The notes beneath the pieces were generated by a model, which ran no database searches, was not told the origin of the DNA, and saw only the letters and a program-made list of their open reading frames with translations. Both the position numbers and the translations under genes were made by a program. DNA of 64,000 bases, from the NCBI RefSeq assembly GCF_905220365.1, contig NC_061152.1, positions 1,787,001-1,851,000 of the forward strand, in the 5' to 3' direction. Within the stretch, counting starts at the first letter, position 1. The number at the start of each line of letters is the position of its first letter. Below, in pieces: positions 21,441 through 33,400 of this stretch. This DNA is from Vanessa cardui. Its lineage: Eukaryota > Arthropoda > Insecta > Lepidoptera > Nymphalidae.

Positions 21441-22181
21441 CACCGACGGAACACATGCAAGGAATATTAAATTTAGATTATGTCAACACATTAATACCTA
21501 TAAAATTACCTGTTGTTCATAACAATCGATGCCACAGGTGTCCAATCACATTCTATAGAGCTCAAGCTTTAACAATAATTGCTTCAAAATGCTTAGATAT
21601 GGAGTTAAAATTAAATTTCATGTAATAATATCACTTGTATACGTAAAAATAATAAATTGCTTGCCGACTTCCTTCTTCTGTTTGACAACTATCGTCATAA
21701 TAATACCAGTTATAAGTTTAAAAGTAGCCCAATTGAAAATATCATTACACCTAACTTATCTTATTAAATATATCATGATTTTGTTTTTCGGATTAACTTG
21801 TAATCGTAATGGTAATGATAACGATTTGAAATATCAAGATAACTATTCATGCAAATAAATTGTGTGTAAATTATATTTTTTCTAATTACTTTTTAATGAA
21901 CACCATTTACGATGTATAATAATTTACTAATTATTCACGCAATTATATTTTCAGATTTTGTATTTCGAATGTCAATTTCAATCCAATCTTATCAAAATAC
22001 GATATTCGGATTAGGAATATAAAATGAAGGTCATATATGTATTGATATCATAGTCGTTTTTTATAACGTCATAAAGCTTTTACATTTTTTCTTTTAATAA
22101 TTATCATAAATAAAAGAAGAACATCCACAAAAATGGTAAATAAACGTATACTGGCAACAAAATTAATCAATTGTTTATCAA
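21441..22181. other. Intergenic, AT-rich
   Basis: No supported ORF, RNA gene or repeat. Precedes the duplicated block. Confidence 0.45.
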
Positions 22182-23285
22182 CCGCCAGAGGTCACCTGTT
22201 GCAAATTATAATACGTTTAGTTTCACGGAATATTTTACGTATAGTAAAAAATAAATTTCATTTCTAATTATTTGCAAAATATAATAATAATATAATTGAC
22301 TTATGCAATAAATTACAAAAAAATATTTCGTTTAATGCTTACGTATGCACGAAAACGAAGAAATTGTTTATTTTAAAATATTTTTATGCATGTAGGTAAT
22401 TACTAATTAATAATATTATAGTACAACAACCCTACAACTTATAGGTTTGTATTACCTTTTATTCATTTATTCATAAAATAAATATGCAGATAAACAAATG
22501 GGGTATGAGATATTTGTTACATTTCATAGTCTAAATAATTTCTAACATCGTAAAGGCGTAAATTATGAAATCTTTCACTGTCCCCGTGGATACTAGGCTT
22601 ACTTTTCCACCACGATAGTAATATATAGGTAAAAACCCATATACCTAATAGTAAGCTATTACCACGCATAGACATAGCCATAGCTTAAATATTACAGAAA
22701 CTAAAAGATTCTGAATCTTATGCCTGAATTTACTCAGACTCACTTATCTTTATTCAAACCGGAACACGCCTGTACTAAGTATTATTGTTTGGTGGGTATG
22801 GTGACATCTTACCAATAAAAAAATATCTAATTGAGAAAGAGAAGAACAAATTAAATGGCTTTTATACGAACTTCCGTGTCACCAATATACGGTGTGATTC
22901 ACGAGGAAGGTATAAGTGAATAATTAATTAAAAATGCTTAAATAGGGTGAATTATGATTATTAAAAAAAATCTGACTTAAGGTGTCTTTTTAGTTATATA
23001 TTTACAGTTACATTTGAAATAGTTTGTATTGTTATATTTATTATCGTGTAAATTCTAATAAATTCAAAACTACTATTATATTTCATCACGTCACCGACGG
23101 GGTCGAGGCGCCATCTTGATGTTTTGGCGGGAAGTTTGATCTTCGCTAAGTAAATATTATTATGTTCATGAAATCGATGTTGGTAGCTCGTTACTCGATT
23201 ATAACCATTTGATTGATCTTATTTTACCATTGGTATTTAGAGTTGTCCTTGAATTCAATTCTGGTGATGCCTACAACACAACTAG

Positions 23286-23508
23286 TGTTGCATATCGACA
23301 GTCCACTATCGATAATTAAACTTTTAGCGAGTCTATGGATAGTATTATCACATGTCAATAGACGATGTTAACTGTTGTTGTTACTTACAGAGAGCTTGCA
23401 ATACTATCGATAGTATTGGTCTCGGAAAGCTATCGATAATATTGACCAAAAAAATACTATCGAACTCCTGAATTGTTTTTTAGGTCAACTATCGATAGTT
23501 CTGCAACA
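23286..23508. mobile_element. TATCGATA-rich MITE-like element (copy 1 of duplication)
   Basis: Ends TGTTGCA...TGCAACA with repeated CTATCGATAG motifs between them. Confidence 0.5.
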
Positions 23509-23603
23509 CAGATTGTAACCTCTAAGGATGACGTTACGGGGAATAAAGGTGTATTTTATCTCGAGAAATATATACTACAGTATAATAATTTAATTTTTAT
23601 GCT

Positions 23604-23867
23604 TTAAGTTGGCGGACGAGTACATGGGCACCATCACCCATGGACAATGACGCTGTAAGAAATATTAACTAATCCTTACATCGTCAATGCGCCACCAACC
23701 TTGGGAACTAAGATGTTATGTCCCTTGTGCCTGTAGTTACACTGACTCACCATTCAAACCGGAACACAACAATACTGAGTACTGTTGTTTGGCTGTAGAA
23801 TAACTGATAAGTGGGTGGTACTTACCCAGACGGGCTTGCACAAAGCCCTACCAACAAAAAAAAGCCT
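23604..23867 (-). mobile_element. R3 element (copy 1)
   Basis: R3 marks; shared with 28485, hence older than the duplication. Confidence 0.78.
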
Positions 23868-24957
23868 AATAAAAAAAACAACACTGTAAGAAATAATTTA
23901 ATGACGATATATACAATTAAAATACTATGAAAATCTAAATCTACAAATATTGCCATATCATAACGAGAATATTAACAAATTCATTGGTGATAATTAATAT
24001 TACTGTAAAAAAATGGTCATGAATTCACGAGGCCCCCATTGGGAAGGGGCCTTTTGTTAATATATCTCGTCTGAGTTTTATTTTATAACAAATAAAGCTA
24101 GGTGTTATATTATTTATATGTGTTTATTTATAAATAACTATACACCTATTTAGGCATACTAGTGTGACCGGACCGCATGTTCACAGAATGTCATATTGAG
24201 CGAGCGAAATGACCAAAATTAAACATTATAAATTTATTACTACGGCCTGCATGAATAGACTATATATAAATTTAAGTAATAGCTTATTTCAGCTAAAAAA
24301 AACACATGAATAGTAGTTATTCCATGACATTACTTCATTATCATTACATAGTATAAAACAATTTTTATACAAAGTTTTATTCTATATAATAATAATAAAT
24401 AAAGATATATTATTTGAGAAAATCGCATGCATACATTATCTATAGCTTTTGTAATATATATACTATACTGTATTACAACAATAACAGGAAAAAAAACAAA
24501 AGAAAACGCCATTTGACCTTGAATTAACTCAATGTGATTGGTCGAGAGCAATTAGTCTATGATATTCACTATGGTTTCTCGATTGGCATTTTGAACATAT
24601 ATGAAACTGTTATCGGAACTTTGGAAGTGAAATTTGAAGTGTATATAAGTAGTTAAGTGTATGTGTTGTATTATAAATAGAGATATATTAACTCTTAATA
24701 GTGCATGATATAGCTGAGTTATTAGAAAATCATATGAAATACTTTAATCTATGTTTGTTTAACTTTTTTCCTACTCCCATTGCAATAGGGTATACAGTAC
24801 ATATTTAAAGTTGAGTCTTCAATTTGAGCCTAAAAATTCATTTAATTTGCACGATACAGCGTCCTAGAACACACTCGTTTCCCAATCTTCGTCCAGCGCT
24901 GGGACATCACTTATCACATCACAAAACAGTTCATTACTTATATATATACCATTTGGA

Positions 24958-25560
24958 TCACAACGCTTGTTCCTCACTTCTCACTTCACACCAGTTTCCA
25001 CTCTCATCGACAACACAAGTCGCTATATCATCACTCTGCACTTGTTCCAACATAACCTCCGGCTGACTTGTATCGATTTCCACCTCGACCATTTCACCTT
25101 GACCCATCAGCTGTACCAATTTCGCATATCTCTCCTTCTGTTCATCGGTCATGTTCGCTGGATTGTGATATTTCAAATGGTAGTTTAAATGGCTGCTCTG
25201 TTTGAAGCGCTTCTGGCATATACCGCACTGGAATGGTGCTACGTTTGTGTGTGTGCGCATATGCTGTTGTAGATGCACGGACTGGGAGAAGGCCTTACTG
25301 CATATGATGCATCTGTACGGTTTGACTTTCGTGTGTATGCGCAGGTGCTGATCGAGACCGGACTTCTGGGTGAAGGCCTTTGGGCAGAACGTGCACGGGA
25401 ATGGCCTGTCGCCGGTGTGCATCCGCATATGCTGTTGAACCCCCCCCTGTTGGGTGAAGCGCTTCTGGCATATCGTGCACTGGAACGGCTTGAGTTTGAT
25501 GTGCGCCGTCTGACTGTGGTCGAATAGATCTTTTGAATTTTCGAAACCCATTCCGCATAT
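24958..25560 (-). CDS. ZnF-B' terminal exon (distal copy)
   Basis: Same 200 residues and stop as the proximal copy: five-finger array and acidic tail, acceptor TTTTTCAG intact. Confidence 0.8.
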   Translation of the reverse strand: MCGMGFENSKDLFDHSQTAHIKLKPFQCTICQKRFTQQGGVQQHMRMHTGDRPFPCTFCPKAFTQKSGLDQHLRIHTKVKPYRCIICSKAFSQSVHLQQHMRTHTNVAPFQCGICQKRFKQSSHLNYHLKYHNPANMTDEQKERYAKLVQLMGQGEMVEVEIDTSQPEVMLEQVQSDDIATCVVDESGNWCEVRSEEQAL

Positions 25561-25572
25561 CTGAAAAATAAT

Positions 25573-25807
25573 TGTTTATAATAATAATAATAAATATGAG
25601 ACAAAATCACATACATTACTCTGATCCCAATGTAAGCAGCTAACGCACTTGTGTTGTGGAAGATCAGAAGTAACGACGGCACAAACCAGACCCGAGACGA
25701 CATAGACAACTAATGATAATCTACATCGACTCGGCCGGGAATCGAACCCGGGACCTCGGAGTGGCGTACCCATGAAAACCGGTGTTAACTCGACCACGGA
25801 GCTCGTC
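25573..25807 (-). mobile_element. SINE-B (second tRNA-derived family)
   Basis: Head GTGGTCGAGTT with B box GGTTCGATTCC, body TACTTCTGATCTTCC, tail (ATT)n. Adjacent to the ZnF-B' terminal exon. Confidence 0.75.
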
Positions 25808-25924
25808 AATGTTATAATATATCATAATTTTGTATTGAATAATATAATATTCTTGTATTGAATAATATGCCTTCTTTACCAATGCAGTCTTTACAAATAA
25901 TTTAATAAATATTAGAAAACATCA

Positions 25925-26209
25925 GAGTCGAGATGGCCCAGTGGTTAGAACGTGTGCATCTCAACCGATGATTGCGGGTTCAAACCCAGGCGAGCACCGC
26001 TGATTCATGTCCTTAATTTGTCTTTATAATTCATCCCGTGCTCAGCGGTGAAGGAAAACATGGCGAGGAAACCTGCATGTGACAAATTTCATAGAAATTC
26101 TGCCACATGTGTATTCCACCAACGTGGAATATGTTCCAAACCTTCTCCTCAAAGGGAGAGGAGGCATTTAGCCCAGCAGTGGGAATTTACAGGCTGTTGT
26201 TGTTGTAGA
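25925..26209 (+). mobile_element. SINE-A in duplication copy 1
   Basis: Full tRNA-like head; lies between the two ZnF-B' exons. Confidence 0.85.
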
Positions 26210-26254
26210 AAACATCACATATGTCGCGCTATGGGACTCCGCCCCCCCCCTTAC

Positions 26255-26441
26255 CTGACAGGCGTGCGCGTCGTGCGGCGCGAGGGCGAGAGGCTTCTCG
26301 CAGACCTGGCAGCGGAGCGCCTTCCGGCGGCGCGTGTGCTCGTCACGATGATGAGCAGAGTACGCGCAGCATGATAGGAATATCTGGTGGCAAAGCCCCT
26401 CGCTGCTATGCGGCGACGGCTGCAGGCATTCGAACGGCCCG
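26255..26441 (-). CDS. ZnF-B' exon 5 (distal copy)
   Basis: Same 62 codons as the proximal copy, with intact acceptor and a better donor (GTAAGG). Confidence 0.78.
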
Positions 26442-26515
26442 CTGTCGAAAACAAAACATTTACAGTTGTCAATAAAGGAATATGAGACATATATGAGACA
26501 ATGAGACAAATATGA

Positions 26516-26745
26516 GACAATGAGACAAATATGAGACATCACATACATTACTCTGATCCCAATGTAAGTAGCTGACGCACTTGTGTTATTGAAATCAGAA
26601 GTAACGACGGTACCACAAACACCCAGGCCCAAGACAACATAGAAAACTAATGGTAATCTACATCGACTCGGCCGGGAATCGAACCCGGGACCTCAGAGTG
26701 GCGTACCCATGAAAACCGGTGTACACACCACTCGAGGTCGTCAAT
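26516..26745 (-). mobile_element. SINE-B
   Basis: Same family with a GAGACAAATAT repeat tail; copy 1 of the duplication. Confidence 0.72.
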
Positions 26746-27276
26746 ACGTCGAAGTCGTAAAAAGAGGTCCGCCAGAGGTCACCTGTTGCAAATTGTAATA
26801 CGTTTAGTTTCACGGAATATTTTACGAATAGTAAAAAATAAAATTAATTTCTATTAATTATTTGTAAAACATAATAATAATATAATTTACTATTGCAATA
26901 AAGTACAAATAAAGTATTTTGTTTAATGCTTACGTAAGCACGAGAAAAAGAAATTAATTATTTTAAAATATTTTTATGTATGTAGGTAATTACTTATTAA
27001 TGGTATTATAGTACAACAACCCTACAACTTATAGGTTTGTATTAGCTTTTATTTTATTATATTCATAAAATAAATATGCAGATAAACAAATAGGGTATAT
27101 GATATTGGTTACATTTACTAGTCAAAATAATTTCTAACATCGTAAAGGCATAAATTATGAAATCTTTCACTATGCCTGTAGATACTTGCCTTACTCTTCC
27201 ATCACTACAGTAATATAATAATATAGGTAAAAACCCAAATGCCTAATAGTAACCTTAGTAACTAAAAGGTTCTGAA

Positions 27277-27550
27277 CAATGATGTTCTAGTAAACAGATA
27301 TGTCATTAACACGCAAAAAGTGAAGACTAGAAAACGTCCTAATTGGGAGGTTTGCCTTTAGTCGTTTTCATCATAATTATATCAGTAATACGTTGTAATA
27401 CATCATAATTATGTAGTAATACGTTTTGCGTAATTGAAACATCTAGTTATCCCTTCTACTTATTGTTTTTTATCAAGCTTTTTACTTGTAACACACTCTT
27501 TTCTGTTGTTTAGTATGGGTATAACATATCTGTTTATTAGAATATCATTG
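27277..27550. mobile_element. hAT-like MITE present only in copy 2
   Basis: Terminal inverted repeats begin CAATGATGTTCTAGTAAACA and CAATGATATTCTAATAAACA. It is flanked by the 8-bp direct repeat GTTCTGAA; copy 1 has the single empty site near 22708. 8-bp duplications are typical of hAT (and P) elements. Confidence 0.85.
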
Positions 27551-28145
27551 GTTCTGAATCTTATGCCTGAATTTACTCAGATTCACTTATCTTTACCCAA
27601 ACCGGAACACGCCTGTACTAAGTATTATTGTTTGGTGGGTATGGTGGCATCTTAAAAAATTAAAAATTATCTAATTGAGAAAGAGAAGTACAAACTAAAT
27701 GGCTGTTTTACGAACTTCCGTGTCACCAATATACGGTGTGATTCACGAGGAAGGTATAAGTGAATAATTAATTCAAAATGCTTAAATAGGGTGAATTATG
27801 ATTATTAAAAAAAAATCTGACTGAAGGCGTGTTTGTAGTTATATATTTAGAGTTATATTTGAAATAGTTTGTATTGTTATATTTACTATCGTGTAAATTC
27901 TAATCAATTCAAAACTACTATAATATTTATCACGTCACCGACGGGGTCGAGGCGCCATCTTGATGTTTTGGCGGGAATTACTGTGGTCTTCGTCTACATT
28001 ACACAAATGGCGGGAAGTTGGATCATCGCTAAGTAAATATGGTAGCCCGCTAGGTACTCGATTATAACAATTTGTTTGGTCTCATTTTACCATTGAAACT
28101 TAAGAGTTGTCCTCGAATTCAACCTGGTAACGCCCACAACACTAG

Positions 28146-28372
28146 TGTTGCATGTCGAAAGTACTATCGATAATTAAACTTTTAGCGAGTCTATGGATAG
28201 TATTATCACATGTTAATTGTTGTAGTTGTTAGTAATCTACAGAGAGCTTGAAATACTATCGAAAGTATAACTCACGAAAGGCTTATCGATCAATCATCAA
28301 TATTTGATGAAAACGACACTATCGATATTCTGAATTGTTTTCTAGATCAAGTATCGATAGTTCTGCAGCACA
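28146..28372. mobile_element. TATCGATA-rich MITE-like element (copy 2 of duplication)
   Basis: Diverged counterpart of the element at 23286; several TATCGATA motifs are mutated. Confidence 0.5.
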
Positions 28373-28484
28373 GCTTCTAACCTCTAAGGGTGACGTCAAG
28401 GGGAATAAAGGTGTATTTTATCTCGAGAGATATACTACAGTATGAACTTCATTTTACCCGTGCGAAGTTGGGTAGCTATTTTTT

Positions 28485-28745
28485 TTATGCTATAAGTTGG
28501 CGGACGAGTATATAGGCACCATCACCCATAGACAATGACGTTGTAAGAAATATTATCTATTCCTTACATCGTCAATGCGCCACCAACCTTGGGAACTAAG
28601 ATGTTATGTCCCTTGTGCCTGTAGTTACACTGACACACTTCAAACCGGCACACAACAATACTGAGTACTGTTGTTTGGCTGTAGAATAACTGATAAGTGG
28701 GTGGTACTTACCCAGACGGGTTTGCACAAAGCCCTACCAACAAAA
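28485..28745 (-). mobile_element. R3 element (copy 2)
   Basis: Counterpart of the element at 23604. Confidence 0.78.
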
Positions 28746-29847
28746 AAAAGCCTAATAAAAAAAACAACACTGTAAGAAATAATTTAATGACGATATATAC
28801 AATTAAAATACTATGAAAATCTAAATCTACAAATATTGCCATATCATAACGAGAATATTAACAAATTCATTGGTGATAATTAATATTACTGTAAAAAAAT
28901 GGTCATGAATTGACGAGGCCCCCATTGGGAAGGGGCCTTATGTTAATATATCTCGTCTGAGTTTTATTTTATAACAAATAAAGCTAGGTATTATATTATT
29001 TATATGTGTTTATTTATAAATAACTATACACCTATTGAGGCATACTAGTGTGACCGGACCGCATGTTCACAGAATGTCATATTGAGCGAGCGAAATGACC
29101 AAAATTAAATATTATAAATTTATTAATAGGGCCTGCATGAATAGATTACATATAAATTTAAGTAATAGCTCATTTCAGCTAAAAAAAACACATGAATAGT
29201 AGTTATTCCTTGACATTATCTTATCATTACATAGTATAAAACAATTTTTATACAAAGTTTTATTCTATATAATAATAATAAACAAAGATATATTATTTAG
29301 AAAATCGCTTACATGCATTATCTATAGCTTTTGTAATATATATACTATACTGTATTTACAACAATAACAGGAAAAAAACAAAAGAAAACGCCATTTGACC
29401 TTGAATTAACGCAATATGATTGGTCGAGAGCAATTAGTCTATGATATTCACTATGGTTTCTCGATTGGCATTTTGAACATATATGAAACTGTTATCGGAA
29501 CTTTGGAAGTAAAATTGAAGTGTATAAAGGTAGTTAAGTGTAATAGTGTTGTACTATAAATAGAGATATATTAATCACAAACTCTTAATAGTGCACGATA
29601 TAGCAGAGTTATTATAAAATCATATGAAATATTTTAATCTAAGTATGTTTAACTTTTTTCCTACTTCCATTGCAATAGGGTATACAGTACATATTTAAAG
29701 TTGAGTCTTCAATTTGAGCCTAAAAATTCATTTAATTTGCACGATACAGCGTCCTAGAACACACTCGTTTCCCAATCTTCGTCCAGCGCTGGGACATCAC
29801 TTATCACTTCACAAAACAGTTCATTACTTATATATATACCATTTGGA

Positions 29848-30450
29848 TCACAACGCTTGTTCCTCACTTCTCACTTCACACCAGTTTCCACTCTCATCGA
29901 CAACACAAGTCGCTATATCATCACTCTGCACTTGTTCCAACATAACTTCCGGCTGACTTGTATCAATCTCCACCTCGACCATTTCACCTTGACCCATCAG
30001 CTGTACCAATTTCGCATATCTCTCCTTCTGTTCATCGGTCATGTTCGCTGGATTGTGATATTTCAAATGGTAGTTTAAATGGCTGCTCTGTTTGAAGCGC
30101 TTCTGGCATATACCGCACTGGAATGGTGCTACGTTTGTGTGTGTGCGCATATGCTGTTGTAGATGCACGGACTGGGAGAAGGCCTTACTGCATATGATGC
30201 ATCTGTACGGTTTGACTTTCGTGTGTATGCGCAGGTGCTGATCGAGACCGGACTTCTGGGTGAAGGCCTTTGGGCAGAACGTGCACGGGAATGGCCTGTC
30301 GCCGGTGTGCATCCGCATATGCTGTTGAACCCCCCCCTGTTGGGTGAAGCGCTTCTGGCATATCGTGCACTGGAACGGCTTGAGTTTGATGTGCGCCGTC
30401 TGACTGTGGTCGAATAGATCTTTTGAATTTTCGAAACCCATTCCGCATAT
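29848..30450 (-). CDS. ZnF-B terminal exon (proximal copy)
   Basis: Residues 217-416 and the stop. Four complete C2H2 fingers plus the second half of another; in each finger F (or Y), the hydrophobic residue and the Cys/His ligands are intact. An acidic tail rich in E, Q and D follows. Acceptor TTTTTCAG. Confidence 0.93.
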   Translation of the reverse strand: MCGMGFENSKDLFDHSQTAHIKLKPFQCTICQKRFTQQGGVQQHMRMHTGDRPFPCTFCPKAFTQKSGLDQHLRIHTKVKPYRCIICSKAFSQSVHLQQHMRTHTNVAPFQCGICQKRFKQSSHLNYHLKYHNPANMTDEQKERYAKLVQLMGQGEMVEVEIDTSQPEVMLEQVQSDDIATCVVDESGNWCEVRSEEQAL

Positions 30451-33400
30451 CTGAAAAATAATTGTTTATAATAATAATAATAAATATGAGACAAAATCAC
30501 ATACATTACTCTGATCCCAATGTAAGCAGCTAACGCACTTGTGTTGTGGAAGATCAGAAGTAACGACGGCACAAACCAGACCCGAGACGACATAGACAAC
30601 TAATGATAATCTACATCGACTCGGCCGGGAATCGAACCCGGGACCTCGGAGTGGCGTACCCATGAAAACCGGTGTTAACTCGACCACGGAGCTCGTCAAT
30701 GTTATAATATATCATAATTTTGTATTAAATAATATAATATTCTTGTATTGAATAATATGCCTTCTTTACCAATGCAGTCTTTACAAATAATTTAATAAAT
30801 ATTAGAAAACATCAGAGTCGAGATGGCCCAGTGGTTAGAACGTGTGCATCTCAACCGATGATTGCGGGTTCAAACCCAGGCGAGCACCGCTGATTCATGT
30901 CCTTAATTTGTCTTTATAATTCATCCCGTGCTCAGCGGTGAAGGAAAACATGGCGAGGAAACCTGCATGTGACAAATTTCATAGAAATTCTGCCACATGT
31001 GTATTCCACCAACGTGGAATATGTTCCAAACCTTCTCCTCAAAGGGAGAGGAGGCATTTAGCCCAGCAGTGGGAATTTACAGGCTGTTGTTGTTGTAGAA
31101 AACATCACATATGTCGCGCTATGGGACTCCGCCCCCCCCCCTACCTGACAGGCGTGCGCGTCGTGCGGCGCGAGGGCGAGAGGCTTCTCGCAGACCTGGC
31201 AGCGGAGCGCCTTCCGGCGGCGCGTGTGCTCGTCACGATGATGAGCAGAGTACGCGCAGCATGATAGGAATATCTGGTGGCAAAGCCCCTCGCTGCTATG
31301 CGGCGACGGCTGCAGGCATTCGAACGGCCCGCTGTCGAAAACAAAACATTTACAGTTGTCAATAAAGGAATATGAGACATATATGAGACAATGAGACAAA
31401 TATGAGACAATGAGACAAATATGAGACATCACATACATTACTCTGATCCCAATGTAAGTAGCTGACGCACTTGTGTTATTGAAATCAGAAGTAACGACGG
31501 TACCACAAACACCCAGGCCCAAGACAACATAGAAAACTAATGGTAATCTACATCGACTCGGCCGGGAATCGAACCCGGGACCTCAGAGTGGCGTACCCAT
31601 GAAAACCGGTGTACACACCACTCGAGGTCGTCAATACGTCGAAGTCGTAAAAAGAATCCTTGGGCTATTGAGGTTCCCGCTTCTGACACAAGTGATAAGC
31701 TTTAAAGGAGGAACATTTGTAATGTTTACTTAACTTCCCACTACTGGGCGAGATGGGGCAGTGATTATTGGCCATTCATTTATTTCGTAACACTATTTTC
31801 ACTAGTTTTTGACACGCTCCCTCTTATTATAAGAGAGAATAATAAAAAGGCGACCCCTTCCCCTTGTATAATAATAGGCTATTTGACTGGTTTTTAAAAT
31901 ACATTTTATATTATTTAGTTGAAGTTAAGGAACCCAGCAAAAGTTGATTTTTTTATTTGTAGTACATATTTGCGGAAAAGTATCATATTAAAAATTCCAT
32001 ATTTAAATAACGCGCGAAAACGCTCTTTCCTCCCTCAGACCTCCCTGCTTGGGGTCGGTGACGTCACTTGCCTGTATCTGTGGTACATTGAATAGACAAG
32101 CAAGGTTAACAAGCAAGTGACTTCATCATAAGCCCGGCCAATCAGGAGCGTTTTGTGTCACGTGATAATGGCGTAGTTATCGCAGGGCTAGTGCAGTGCA
32201 CCAGGCCCCCGAAGTTCAGGGGGCCCTCTAAACTAAACCTTAAGCTTCTGTAGCTATAAAATCACGACCCTCAGCACAAGATTTCTTATTTGGTATCTAT
32301 AATTTTAAAGGGTAATTATTAGTTAAAGAGGGAAACAGGGGGTGAGGGCCCGATTCTTTTTCTATGCATCGGGGCCCTTCGTCACCTAGCTATGCCACTG
32401 GTGAAAAAATTAAAAAAAAATGCATTTTTATTTGTGAATTTTTGAATAAATTACGGATTATTTTCAACTTTCACTAATAAATAATCATTTTTAAACTCAT
32501 AATATATGCTGATTATTATAATTGACACTTTATTTTTCGCATTGTTAAATAGCGTATTCCTTTATTAATTGGAGGCATTGCTATCGTCTTTAAAAAAAAC
32601 TATATTAGTCAATATTTTAGACAGATCCTTTCTATATCACTATACATAAGAGGAACAGAATTTTTTTACAACTATATAGAACATCAAAAGTATAACACTT
32701 CGCCTTATTGCCTCCACTGGTGACAGGAGGGCTGGTTCGTTCGCCCAGAGGATCGGAATTGCGATTCAACGGGGAAATGCTGCTAGCATTCTTGCCGAAA
32801 CACTCACGACAAGGCTGGTCCACCAGTTTAAAGTCGCTCAGCGTGCTATGGGAAGGGCTATGCTCGGCGATTCTCTGAGGGCTCGCATTAGAAATGAGGT
32901 GATACGTCAAAGAACCAAAGTCATCGACATAGCCCACCGGATTAGTAAGCTGAAGTGGCAGTGGGCTGGTCATATGTGTCGTAGAACCGACAACCGTTGG
33001 GGAAAACGTGTCCTAGAGTGGAGCGGTCTCGGCAAATGTAGTGTAGGACGTCCTCAGGCACGGTGGAGTGATGATATACGCAAGGTGGAAGGCAGGAGCT
33101 GGATGCGAGTAGCCGGAAAAAGACCACAGTGGCGTGCACTAGGAGAGGCCTATGTCCAGCGGTGGACAAAAACGGGCTGATGATGTGATTTCATGCGGTC
33201 AATATTTATACAGTAGCTGGTTTTAGTTCCTATTTGTATATATTTAAGCATTTAATGTTATGAATTCCTATATAGAATTAATGTAACAACTTATATTAAC
33301 ACTCACCTTATGGCTTTTACTTCCCTTTCTTTCCTTACAACTGTCTTAACAACCTTCTCTGGTTTTTCTTTCTCTACCTGAAAATTAATTATAACAATAA

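Larger units (their letters stand above)
24958..26441 (-). pseudogene. ZnF-B' : duplicated orphan copy of the last two ZnF-B exons
   Basis: Exons 26255-26441 and 24958-25560 repeat ZnF-B exons 5 and 6. The encoded protein is identical; by eye the terminal exon differs at three bases, all synonymous. There is no copy of exons 1-4 between this block and the proximal copy. It could therefore be used only as an alternative distal 3' end of ZnF-B (phase allows splicing from exon 4), or be a dead partial duplicate, or be an assembly artefact of two haplotypes. The reading frame and splice sites are intact, so pseudogene status is a working label. Confidence 0.75.
22182..26765. repeat. Tandem segmental duplication, copy 1
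   Basis: Begins at CCGCCAGAGGTCACCTG and ends at GTCGTAAAAAGA. Holds ZnF-B' exons, a SINE-A, two SINE-B, an R3 element and a TATCGATA-rich element. Joined to copy 2 by three filler bases (GGT). Confidence 0.9.
26769..31655. repeat. Tandem segmental duplication, copy 2
   Basis: Same boundaries as copy 1. About 300 bp longer, mostly because of a 274-bp hAT-like insertion. The gene-bearing right part is nearly identical to copy 1; the left part carries many substitutions and small indels. Confidence 0.9.

Noticed and set aside
25239..25709. Other ORFs overlapping the ZnF-B terminal exon (both strands, also 30129-30599)
   Set aside because: Shadow frames of a clearly conserved zinc-finger reading frame.
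25722..25800. tRNA-like sequence with a good B box
   Set aside because: Head of the SINE-B family; repeated several times and lacks a foldable complete tRNA.
32848..33180. 110-codon plus ORF
   Set aside because: Same C-terminal region as the LINE at 50465; a 5'-truncated copy.
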